Of a DNA stretch of 64,000 bases, positions 1 through 7,767 are shown in pieces; the stretch's first letter is position 1; each line of letters begins with the position of its first letter. The stretch lies in contig NZ_CP089291.1 of the NCBI RefSeq assembly GCF_022818495.1, forward strand, positions 859,536 to 923,535, written 5' to 3'. Below the pieces are notes generated by a model. That model had not been told where the DNA came from, did not search any database, and worked only from the letters and a program-made list of their open reading frames with translations. Position numbers and translations under genes: made by a program. This DNA is from Fodinisporobacter ferrooxydans (GTDB taxonomy: Bacteria; Bacillota; Bacilli; Tumebacillales; MYW30-H2).

Positions 1-1
1 T

Positions 2-976
2 GACCGATGGAATCTTGGGACGATTTTCCGCGAATTGAGGAAAACAGACTTATTGGTGATGGGCGGCGGCAGTTTATTGCAAGATGTCACAGGTCCGCGC
101 AGTATTTTGTATTATCTCGGCATTGTCGCTTTGGCCAAATTTTTGGGCAAACCTGTCGTTTTTTACGCCCAAGGGATTGGACCTGTCAACAAGCCCCTCA
201 GCAAACGATTGATCAAGTCGATTGTCAACCGGGTAGATCTGATTACCGTGCGCGATGACAAATCCCATGATGATCTGCAAAGCTTCGGCGTCATTCGACC
301 GCCTGTGCACGTAACGGCAGATCCCGCTTTGGCCATTGAACCGCTCTTGTTCCAACCGGAAACAGGACAGGCAATTTTTCATGAATTTCACATTTCCCCG
401 ACAGAAGATCGTTCCCGCCAGGTGATTGGCATTGCCATTCGCAAATGGAATGCGGCGGTTCCTTACATAGACATTCTCGCAAAAGCGGCAGACCGATTGG
501 TGCAGCAGGGCTATCAAGTGGTATTTGTGCCGATGCAGTTTCCCCGGGATGTAGAAATATCACGGGAGATCGCCGATCATATGGTTCAGCCTTCCGTTGT
601 ATTGGACAGGCAATTTTCCTTTCGCGAAATCGCCAGCATTATCGCAAATTTGGATATCATGGTTGGCATGCGGCTGCATTCGCTAATTTTGGCGGCGATT
701 TGCAATATTCCGTTTGTTCCCATTTCCTACGATCCAAAGATCGATCGATTTATCCACCGCATGGGAATGGGCAAAGCAATCCATGTCAATCAGCTGGATG
801 AAGAAACTCTTGTCGCGCAAATTCTGGCATGTCAAACACAATTCCGGGAAAATCAGCCACATCTGCAGCATGCATTGCAAGAATTGCGGAAAGAAGCAGA
901 GAAAAGCGGAGAACTGGCTGTCCACTTTTTAAAATCCGCCGAACCCGAAAACGGATGGATAGCCAATCAAAAATAG
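2..976 (+). CDS. csaB: CsaB-type polysaccharide pyruvyl transferase, 5' end outside window
   Basis: The reading frame is open to the left edge, so the start codon and roughly the first 40-50 residues are missing. What remains is a polysaccharide pyruvyl transferase domain: a glycine-rich GGGSLLQD loop near the visible start, RDDKSHDDL in the middle and the characteristic VGMRLHSLILAA near the end, followed by PFVPISYDPK. CsaB proteins add a pyruvate ketal to the secondary cell-wall polysaccharide, which creates the ligand for SLH domains. The window also encodes two SLH-domain proteins (9.6-13.5 kb and 19.0-20.3 kb), which fits that role. An internal TTG at 35 could be mistaken for a start, but the frame is open and protein-like upstream of it. 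Assignment to CsaB rather than a capsule pyruvyl transferase rests on this context. Confidence 0.88.
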   Translation, partial: DRWNLGTIFRELRKTDLLVMGGGSLLQDVTGPRSILYYLGIVALAKFLGKPVVFYAQGIGPVNKPLSKRLIKSIVNRVDLITVRDDKSHDDLQSFGVIRPPVHVTADPALAIEPLLFQPETGQAIFHEFHISPTEDRSRQVIGIAIRKWNAAVPYIDILAKAADRLVQQGYQVVFVPMQFPRDVEISREIADHMVQPSVVLDRQFSFREIASIIANLDIMVGMRLHSLILAAICNIPFVPISYDPKIDRFIHRMGMGKAIHVNQLDEETLVAQILACQTQFRENQPHLQHALQELRKEAEKSGELAVHFLKSAEPENGWIANQK

Positions 977-1121
977 GTAGACAATACATTGAAAGTACAT
1001 AGACAATCGACTGACAATGGATAGACAATCGATCAATTGCGAATGGAAACGGATCCTGTCGCGAACCCCTTTCGACACGGATCGCCAAATGACACAATCG
1101 CCAAATTGAGGCAAAATTTTT

Positions 1122-1154
1122 TTGTAGTCAAAGAGGCTTCTGGCATTCTATAAT
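1122..1154 (+). promoter_or_regulatory. Candidate sigma-A promoter before the deacetylase gene
   Basis: A perfect TATAAT lies at 1149-1154. The -35 is weak; TTGTAG at 1122 is spaced too far and TAGTCA at 1125 gives 18 bp. A transcript starting near 1161 would begin after the upstream ATG at 1153 and leave about 25 nt before the TTG at 1186. This favours the downstream start for the next gene. Confidence 0.4.
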
Positions 1155-1185
1155 GGCGTTGGAAGCTATCTTTGAGGTGATAGAG

Positions 1186-2118
1186 TTGGTCAATTGGAGG
1201 AAACATCTCGTACCATCCGTTGTTGCAGCAGTCCCTTTATTTTTCATAGGAGCCAATATTTCCGGATGCGGCGTTGGGCAAACAGCACCCGCTTCCACCG
1301 TATCAACATCTCCAGAGAAAGCAGGCGTGAGTCGGAACCTGCTTGCGAATCAAAATAAATTGGAATCATCCCACAGAATACACCCGTTGGTTTTTGGTCC
1401 GGCGATGCCTGCTGCGCCTGTACTCGCCAAGATTCAGAGCTATGCTGCGACACAGACCGCTCCACAAGAAATCCCGATTCTCATGTACCACTCGATTTCC
1501 AATCATCCGAAAAATACTTTGTGTGTAGCACCCGCCCGGTTCGCGGAAGAAATGAAACACCTGTATGAGGCCGGTTACCATCCCATCGGTTTTAACGACC
1601 TGAATCAAGCATGGCTTCAGCACCAGCCGTTGCCGAAAAAGCCGATTTTGATCACATTTGATGATGGATATGAAGACAACTATCAGGCGGCGTATCCCGT
1701 TTTGAAAAAATATAACTTTCGCGCAACCATTTTTATTGTGACAAACTTTGTCGGGCGTCCCAATATGCTGACATGGGATCAAATTCATTTTCTTGATCAA
1801 GACGGTCTTATTCAATTTGGCAGTCATACACTGGATCATCTGGATTTGGCCCACATGTCTGTCGAACAGCAAAAACGGCAAATTTTTGCGTCCAAACAAA
1901 TACTGGAACAAAAGTTGGGACATCCCGTTCCCGCATTCTGTTTTCCTTCCGGCCGCTATAACTCTACTACCCTGCAGCTTTTGCAGCAAGCAGGATACGA
2001 GTTTGCCGTCACAACACATCCGGGCTCTGCGGATATGAACCAGGGCCGGTGGTCACTGGATCGCGTGCGTGTCAGTGGTGATGAAGCCGTCTCAGCATTT
2101 GACAGCATCTTTTCGTAA
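1186..2118 (+). CDS. Secreted polysaccharide deacetylase, lipoprotein
   Basis: A 310-residue NodB-type polysaccharide deacetylase, predicted to remove N- or O-acetyl groups from cell-wall or matrix polysaccharide outside the membrane. I chose the TTG at 1186 because GAGGTGAT sits 5 nt before it and a TATAAT box overlaps the earlier ATG at 1153. The N-terminus is basic then hydrophobic and ends in the lipobox ISGC, so Cys28 should be lipidated. Family motifs are visible: MYHSI, then TFDDG near residue 157 (metal-binding Asp pair), the HxxxH-type SHTLDH near residue 212, and FPSGRYN before the C-terminus. It is followed by short imperfect repeats of the TTTCTTGGCATAG type at 2125-2210, with no clear terminator. 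The natural substrate cannot be told from sequence. Confidence 0.9.
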   Translation: MVNWRKHLVPSVVAAVPLFFIGANISGCGVGQTAPASTVSTSPEKAGVSRNLLANQNKLESSHRIHPLVFGPAMPAAPVLAKIQSYAATQTAPQEIPILMYHSISNHPKNTLCVAPARFAEEMKHLYEAGYHPIGFNDLNQAWLQHQPLPKKPILITFDDGYEDNYQAAYPVLKKYNFRATIFIVTNFVGRPNMLTWDQIHFLDQDGLIQFGSHTLDHLDLAHMSVEQQKRQIFASKQILEQKLGHPVPAFCFPSGRYNSTTLQLLQQAGYEFAVTTHPGSADMNQGRWSLDRVRVSGDEAVSAFDSIFS

Positions 2119-2281
2119 CAAGCATCTTTTCTTCGCATAGTTTCTTTTTTAACAAGTATGTACTTTTCTTGGCATAGCATTCTTTCTTGGCATAGTATCT
2201 TTTCCTGACTTGATTTACAATGAAAGTGAGCGGAAAATAGGAAAGAGCTAGTCTCCATACAATGGAAAGTGAGGTCACCAC

Positions 2282-2551
2282 ATGAAATTCGTTGCATTGC
2301 TGCACATTATTGACGCAGAAAAAAACAAAGAATTGCGCCCTGCCCACCTCAAGTATATCGCGGAATTATACAGACAAGGTCTTGTCGTGCATGCCGGTCC
2401 GTTCACAGACGGCAAAGGCGGCATGGTCGTTTACGAGACAAAAGACCACGCACATGCACAGCAATTGGCGGAGGCTGACCCGGTTGTAGCAGGCAAAGCG
2501 CGAACACTGGAACTTCGCGAGTGGAATGCTCTGGATTTAGATACTTTGTAA
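2282..2551 (+). CDS. YciI family protein
   Basis: An 89-residue single-domain YciI-like protein with a ferredoxin-like fold. The start MKFVALLHI, the central HAGPFTDGKGGMVVYE and the closing ADPVVAG segment are the usual family landmarks. The conserved His and Asp (DPV region) form the putative active site in the family, but no general reaction is established. GAGGTC lies 7-8 nt before the ATG. The gene stands alone between the deacetylase and a repeat element. Confidence 0.85.
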   Translation: MKFVALLHIIDAEKNKELRPAHLKYIAELYRQGLVVHAGPFTDGKGGMVVYETKDHAHAQQLAEADPVVAGKARTLELREWNALDLDTL

Positions 2552-2569
2552 AATAACACTTAAAGTGCG

Positions 2570-2714
2570 TGTTCAAAAAGTGGTTAAGTAAGACACAAGG
2601 AGTGCGAAGCCGAAGCACGAAAAGGCGACGGAGTGTACGTGCTTGGTACATGAGTAAGCCTTTTTGGGATTCGGCAAAGCAATCCGCCGTGGAGTTTTGA
2701 CTACTTTTTGAACA
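2570..2714. repeat. MITE-like intergenic element with terminal inverted repeats and nested stems
   Basis: The ends are an exact 11-bp inverted pair, GTTCAAAAAGT at 2571-2581 and ACTTTTTGAAC at 2703-2713. The pairing extends to about 17 bp with a few mismatches. Inside are three nested complementary pairs: 2609-2614 with 2670-2675, 2620-2626 with 2658-2664, and 2634-2638 with 2646-2650. The whole therefore folds as a long interrupted hairpin on either strand. It has no coding potential. From memory, closely similar intergenic sequence occurs in other Bacillales, which fits a small non-autonomous element or a mobile structured RNA. Confidence 0.65.
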
Positions 2715-2810
2715 TCCTCTTAAATAAAAAGTGAGACTTTTAAAAAAGCTAATGACATGATTGCATAATCCCTTCCCATGTAACACAAGTTACAGTTGGA
2801 GGGGATTTTT

Positions 2811-3239
2811 TTGAAAATACATTTGAAAGCAACCGCATTGATCACTGCCGCATGCATCAGTATGCTGCTGTTCCCGACGTATCTGTCGCAACCCGCCTAT
2901 GCAGCAGATTCCATAAAAAACATCTGGATTGTAACAGATGAAATCAAAGTGCCGGCAAAAGATGGGCATGGCAAACTGGAAGTCTACCGCTGGGATCCGG
3001 GAACGATTGTTTTGCATCAAGGCGATCGTGTCATGCTGCACATTTATGGAGTAAAAGGAAAGTCGCATCCTTTTGAATTGGAAGGGTACAATGTGAAAGG
3101 AATCGCCATGCAGGGGCAGGTGACAAAGATCATGTTTACGGCAGACAAAGCGGGAACATTTCCGTTCATTTGCCTGACACATCGAGACAAGGAGCATGAT
3201 GGGCCGATGATTGCCTATTTTGAAGTGTTGCCAAAATAA
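2811..3239 (+). CDS. Secreted cupredoxin-like copper protein
   Basis: A 142-residue exported protein with a cupredoxin-type domain. The TTG at 2811 is preferred over the upstream ATG at 2796 because a strong GGAGGGGA site precedes it by about 6 nt. A signal peptide ends at AYA before residue 30. Likely copper ligands are the His in GKSHPF and the cluster CLTHRDKEHDGPM near the C-terminus (Cys, His, and Met or second His), as in plastocyanin or COX2-like folds. The gap from His to Met is longer than in classical blue copper proteins, so the site may differ. It may carry electrons or buffer copper outside the membrane. No respiratory genes are adjacent. Confidence 0.75.
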   Translation: MKIHLKATALITAACISMLLFPTYLSQPAYAADSIKNIWIVTDEIKVPAKDGHGKLEVYRWDPGTIVLHQGDRVMLHIYGVKGKSHPFELEGYNVKGIAMQGQVTKIMFTADKAGTFPFICLTHRDKEHDGPMIAYFEVLPK

Positions 3240-3459
3240 CTCGGAAAATGAGTGCGCACATCTCGTGCACATGCTGCGAACATTCTACGGGCATGCGGCA
3301 GATGAAAGCGAAGATGCCGAAGATGCCGGATCTGTCACAAAAGAAAGCGGACATGCCACACAGAAGAAAAAGGCTGCTGTAAGATTCCTTTTCCTTTCGT
3401 GAAATGTCCGCTTCAACTGCAAAAAATCCCCAATGCCAAGAAATTTGCAACAAGAAATG

Positions 3460-3822
3460 TTATGCAGACAATACCCGTGCAATCGCTTCGCGTATGCGGT
3501 CTTTTTCAAAAGGCTTCACAATAAAATCTTTTGCACCTGACTGGATGGCTTCCAATACAAGGGCTTGCTGTCCCATGGCGGAACACATGATAATTTTGGC
3601 ATTTGCGTCAACACCGCGGATTTGTTTCACGGCTGCAATCCCGTCTACATCCGGCATGGTGATATCCATCGTGACCAAGTCCGGATTTAATTCTTTGTAC
3701 ATCGTCACTGCCTGCTGTCCATTGCCTGCTTCACCTACGACTGTATGTCCTAATTCCGTTATGATATTTTTCAACATCATTCTCATAAATGCAGCATCAT
3801 CAACAATTAAAATATTTGCCAT
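3460..3822 (-). CDS. cheY: CheY-type single-domain response regulator
   Basis: A 120-residue receiver domain with no output domain. Key residues are present: the acidic pair Asp8/Asp9, phospho-acceptor Asp53 in TMDITMP, Ser81 in the usual Ser/Thr position, and Lys103 in VKPF. AAGGTGA precedes the ATG. The protein closely resembles Gram-positive CheY, which when phosphorylated by CheA binds the flagellar switch. No other chemotaxis gene is in the window, so it is either an orphan copy or acts in trans. Confidence 0.88.
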   Translation of the reverse strand: MANILIVDDAAFMRMMLKNIITELGHTVVGEAGNGQQAVTMYKELNPDLVTMDITMPDVDGIAAVKQIRGVDANAKIIMCSAMGQQALVLEAIQSGAKDFIVKPFEKDRIREAIARVLSA

Positions 3823-3903
3823 ATTCTCACCTTATACCGTTTCAAATTTATTAGAAAAATTGTATCATACTTGAAATGACTTTAATAGACTTTAAATTCC
3901 CTG

Positions 3904-5550
3904 TTACGAGAGCGGTTGAATATTTAGCAGTTCCACACCCAAATGGGAAATATCATTATCGAAGGATGATTGCTCACTTGTATCAACCGTCCAGGAATTC
4001 AGATAATAGGCTTGTCCGTATTTCGCCGAGAAGGCAAATCCGGCCCGCTGCAGATATTTGCCGTTGACTTGAACCGGATTATCAGGATTGACACTGATAA
4101 ATACGGTATTTGGATCAGGTGCGTCAGGAGACAATGAAGTCGTCAGCAGATTGGGCAATCCGGTAATCGTACCGTCCGGCATTACATGTACCGTATAAGT
4201 GCCGGCCGACACACGATACATCGTCCACGTTTGGCTGCCTTTTGGCATGACAGCAATATCCCCATGGAAGGAGCTGTCCACTTTCAAAGTAATCTTTAGC
4301 CCATGATCCGCTTGCTGCTTCCAGGCAGCCAACTGCTTGTCAAACGCTTGCTCAAAGGCGGATTCCGACATGCCGAATGCCGTTTGAAACGCTTGTCGGG
4401 CAGAAACTTGCTGCAAGTCCTGCAGATACGAAACAAGCGCATGGTCACCGGCCGTTTGCCTAAGCATACTCACGGCAAAATAATCCTGCCACTCTACATC
4501 ATACGCATTGGTGGAGTGGATCGTGTCCTCCGGATTAACCAATAGAGGCTGCCACTGATTTGTTTGAAAGGCATTCAAAATCGTCTCTCGCATGTAGTCG
4601 ATTTGCCCCTGACCGATCACGGGAGAGGAATTCTGATATTCGCTCTTCAGCCCTTCCGTCCAGGCAACCCCTTCATTCATCCAGCTTGGAATGACCGATC
4701 CGATACCGTTTTGGTTCAGTAAAATGTGTGTCAATTCATGTGCCAGTATGTTTTTTAACTCACCAGGATTCTTATTTTCCATAAACGGAAAATACATCGT
4801 ATTGCCATACGCCAATCCATTGCTTTCTTGCGAGATCGTAGAAGCATTGAAAGTGGCAACCTGATATTTCACCAAGGAGGATTGATATCCCTGCTGATCT
4901 TCTGACACACGTATGGTCACGGGCTGTTGGAAATTTTCCTGCAAATCCGTTTCCAAAGCAACCGGGATATTCCCTTGGCGGAGTGTTTGTCTCACCAAAT
5001 CCAATTGTTGCGATGTAACAGCAGAGTCCCCGGCTTCGACTTGAATGGATACGCCGGAATTGGGCTGGAAAGCGGCAGAAGTATCATTGTTCGGCGTCTG
5101 TATGACTACACCATGATCGACCCATTTCACTGTATCGCCAAATGCTTCCGATACAAAACGAACAGGCACCAGAGTTCGATCTCCGCGAATCAGCGCGGGA
5201 ACGTCTAACGATACGGGTTGATTATTTTTATAAACAGTGAAGCTCCCGATTGGAATGTTTAGCATGGTTTGATTTTTGCTCGCAGTGACCGTCTGTGTCG
5301 CAGGATTCCAGGCTACCTTTGCGCCCAACGATTCGAAAATGGCTCGCAGCGGAACCATGACGCGGCCATTCACGATCAGCGGCGGCACATCAAAGGATAA
5401 CGGCTTCCCATCAAGCACGACCGGAATCGCAGGCGTTGCCGTTGCCGCATAGACAGGAACGGTACCTGGATCAAATACACGCACTCCAACACTTACTCCA
5501 AGGACAATGGGAAAGACCTGCTTCCAACTGCAAAGTCGAGTCCATCTCAT
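3904..5550 (-). CDS. Secreted HExxH metalloprotease with two N-terminal stalk domains
   Basis: A 548-residue exported protein. I start it at the ATG at 5550 (MRWTRLCSW), which has AAAGGAT upstream and is followed directly by a signal peptide. The longer frame would add a charged low-complexity leader. After the signal come two copper-amine-oxidase-N-type stalk repeats (VPLRAIFESLGAKVAW, then VPVRFVSEAFG). These domains bind wall components or act as spacers. A gluzincin-like protease domain follows, with zinc motif HELTH near residue 270 and downstream WMNEGVAW supplying the third ligand Glu. Substrate unknown. The S41 protease gene lies 121 bp upstream on the same strand and carries the same stalk module at its C-terminus, so the two may act together. 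Confidence 0.82.
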   Translation of the reverse strand: MRWTRLCSWKQVFPIVLGVSVGVRVFDPGTVPVYAATATPAIPVVLDGKPLSFDVPPLIVNGRVMVPLRAIFESLGAKVAWNPATQTVTASKNQTMLNIPIGSFTVYKNNQPVSLDVPALIRGDRTLVPVRFVSEAFGDTVKWVDHGVVIQTPNNDTSAAFQPNSGVSIQVEAGDSAVTSQQLDLVRQTLRQGNIPVALETDLQENFQQPVTIRVSEDQQGYQSSLVKYQVATFNASTISQESNGLAYGNTMYFPFMENKNPGELKNILAHELTHILLNQNGIGSVIPSWMNEGVAWTEGLKSEYQNSSPVIGQGQIDYMRETILNAFQTNQWQPLLVNPEDTIHSTNAYDVEWQDYFAVSMLRQTAGDHALVSYLQDLQQVSARQAFQTAFGMSESAFEQAFDKQLAAWKQQADHGLKITLKVDSSFHGDIAVMPKGSQTWTMYRVSAGTYTVHVMPDGTITGLPNLLTTSLSPDAPDPNTVFISVNPDNPVQVNGKYLQRAGFAFSAKYGQAYYLNSWTVDTSEQSSFDNDISHLGVELLNIQPLS

Positions 5551-5671
5551 ATGTGTACATCCTTTCCACTTGTCTCGGTCTCTCTTGTCTCGGTCTCTCC
5601 TTTGTATTCTCGGTGGAAGTGCCGTTCCCCTGCCACTGCTTTTACAAATCAACTGCTAAATTTTTGCAACC

Positions 5672-7330
5672 TCACTGGCCGATTGCAACCATATTTCCGA
5701 TTGTTTTGTACACAAACGGGAATACTCCCCGCAAGTCATCCAGGCTGATGTATGTACTATCGCCATTCACCAACAATGGATGTTGGAGGTTCTTTGTCAA
5801 TCCTTCAAATGTGTATGTCGTATTCGTCAACAATCGTTGGTTTGCACCTGTTCCACAGGCAATCGTCCGGGATTGTCCGTCCCACCCCACTTGCCAGCCG
5901 AATGCTTCCAATGTGAAACGCAACGGTACATACGTATATCCGCCGTGTTTCCATACAGGCGGCGCCTGCACGCTCACACCATTTAAAGTCGCGTAGACAT
6001 CTGCGCTTACGATGTGGGATGCAGATGTAGAGTCTCCCTTGGCTGCAACAGCGGATGAAGCGGATGGATTCACCGCATGGGACGGTGACGCAAGGGCCGA
6101 ATCCAATGGGTATTGCAATATTTGTTGACGCTGCGGGTCCAGCAATTGTACAGCTTCGTTGTACTGAAGATCCGGGTACTCGATCCGGATGTCCGGCCGA
6201 ATCCCTGTATGGTTGGGATTAAAACCGTCAGGAAGATAATATTTGCCGATGGTCAATTTCAGAACACCGCCAGTCTCCATCGGAATCCCGATTTGCATCG
6301 TGCCTTTTCCGAACGTTCGGGTCCCGATCAATGTGGCTCGATGCAATGCCTGCAAACTTCCCGATAATGCTTCAGACGCACTTGCACTATTCTGATCGAC
6401 CAAAATCACAATGGGCTGTGTCAAGGCACTGCCCGATCCATCAGCCGCAAACGTCTGGGATGTCCCATCCGATTCAGCCGTTTTGAGCAGTACACCGGAT
6501 TTGACAAACTGGTCTTCGATTTTCACCGCTTGCTGCAGCACACCGCCGGGATTGCCGCGCAAATCGATGATAAACCCTTTTGCACCCTGATCTTCCAGAC
6601 GTTTCAGCGCCTGTATGAATTCGCTGGCTGCCGTCTCGCTAAAATCAGCCAACTGAATATAGCCCAAATGCTCAGGAGTCAATTTGGAAACCACAGTCGG
6701 CAATTGAATTTGGGAACGTGTAACGGTAAACGTCAACGGCCGATCCTGCGCGCCCCGTTGCACGGATACGCTTACTTTCGTGCCCGCTTTTCCAAGCAGC
6801 AAATTGCGCACCTCGTCCAAAGACTTTTCTTGTATATCCTGTCCATTAATGGCGACAAACAGATCCCCCGCCTTGATGCCCGCCTGTTCTGCCGGACCAT
6901 TGGCAATCGTCTTTGACACTGCTACATGATCGCCATCCAGCTTGATTTCCACGCCAATCCCGACAAACGTCTGATTGAGCGAATCGATGAATTGCTGATA
7001 TTCCTGATCGGTAAAATATTCAGAAAATGGATCGCCCGTCGCCTGCAACATTCCGTCAATCGCACCCTGTGTCAACGTATCTGCTTTTACAGGATCCATA
7101 TGATATTGATGAATATATTGAAAAATCTCCAATATGCGTTGTTCGTCTTGTGACAATTGATTGAGATTCAAATCACTGGCAACCGCAGTCCCGCCGCTTG
7201 TCTGACCCGTCCCAGCGGCATAGGCCATAGGAACCCCAAAACCTCCGGCAATCATACCCGACAAGCCAAGCGACAGCCCTGTAACGAGAGCCGATCTCTG
7301 CAAACGTTTGAATCGTAACGTTTTTTTCAA
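5672..7330 (-). CDS. S41 carboxy-terminal processing protease with C-terminal stalk domain
   Basis: A 552-residue exported serine protease of the CtpA/CtpB (tail-specific protease) family. The TTG at 7330 is chosen because GGGAGG lies 7 nt before it, and it begins MKKTLRF with a signal peptide ending at AYA. Order: signal, S41 N-terminal cap (FQYIHQYHMDPV), PDZ domain (VGIGVEIKLDG to GDLFVAINGQDI), then the catalytic core with nucleophile Ser near residue 311 in NSASASEAL and Lys near 340 in RTFGKGTMQ. Residues from about 445 on form a copper-amine-oxidase-N-type stalk domain (VPLRFTLEAFGWQVGW), which is not part of the basic Ctp fold. It may cleave exported proteins in the wall space; substrate unknown. 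Confidence 0.88.
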   Translation of the reverse strand: MKKTLRFKRLQRSALVTGLSLGLSGMIAGGFGVPMAYAAGTGQTSGGTAVASDLNLNQLSQDEQRILEIFQYIHQYHMDPVKADTLTQGAIDGMLQATGDPFSEYFTDQEYQQFIDSLNQTFVGIGVEIKLDGDHVAVSKTIANGPAEQAGIKAGDLFVAINGQDIQEKSLDEVRNLLLGKAGTKVSVSVQRGAQDRPLTFTVTRSQIQLPTVVSKLTPEHLGYIQLADFSETAASEFIQALKRLEDQGAKGFIIDLRGNPGGVLQQAVKIEDQFVKSGVLLKTAESDGTSQTFAADGSGSALTQPIVILVDQNSASASEALSGSLQALHRATLIGTRTFGKGTMQIGIPMETGGVLKLTIGKYYLPDGFNPNHTGIRPDIRIEYPDLQYNEAVQLLDPQRQQILQYPLDSALASPSHAVNPSASSAVAAKGDSTSASHIVSADVYATLNGVSVQAPPVWKHGGYTYVPLRFTLEAFGWQVGWDGQSRTIACGTGANQRLLTNTTYTFEGLTKNLQHPLLVNGDSTYISLDDLRGVFPFVYKTIGNMVAIGQ

Positions 7331-7405
7331 TGATTTTCCTCCCATCTTCTCTACAAACACTGCTTTCTATCTTTCCTTGACGACTCGTTTCTACGGACTT
7401 TTATG

Positions 7406-7458
7406 TTTTCGGATTGTTGCTTTGTCCGTCTTTTTTCGGATTGTTGCTTTGTCCGTCT
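7406..7458. repeat. Two tandem copies of a 27-bp unit
   Basis: Two near-identical copies, beginning TTTTCGGATTGTTGCTTTG, lie with 27-bp spacing in the 437-bp gap between the S41 protease start and the CPBP protease end. No gene was found in this gap. Besides this repeat it holds only the minus-strand terminator at 7703-7735. Confidence 0.6.
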
Positions 7459-7702
7459 TCTGTGTTGCTTACACATTCCATATTCAAACCGCAAATTCCT
7501 GCCAATTTCATGCAAATCTGATTTCTTTACTTCTGTTACCGAGTGCATGTGCAATCATGCCTCGCTTTTTGTTGCTTTTTTATTTTGGGAACTATCTAAT
7601 AAACCGGGATGATTTGCATAAAAACAAGTAGAATCGACATGCAGAATCGAAAACGTATGGGTCAACCATGTTATAAAAAATCGAGATAATTTGTATAAAA
7701 AA

Positions 7703-7735
7703 CAAGGGCTCCGTCAAGCGTTTTGACGAAACCCC
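7703..7735 (-). terminator. Rho-independent terminator of the CPBP protease gene
   Basis: Read on the minus strand, CGTCAA pairs with TTGACG around a short loop, is extended by outer G-C pairs, and is followed by CTTGTTTTTT. It lies about 35 bp past the CPBP stop codon. Confidence 0.8.
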
Positions 7736-7767
7736 GTTTATAAAAAGGTCTGATCATATGATCATCT

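Noticed and set aside
2119..2281. Short imperfect TTCTTGGCATAG repeats as a regulatory array
   Set aside because: Only three or four imperfect copies in T-rich sequence after a stop codon; no promoter or symmetrical site could be tied to them.
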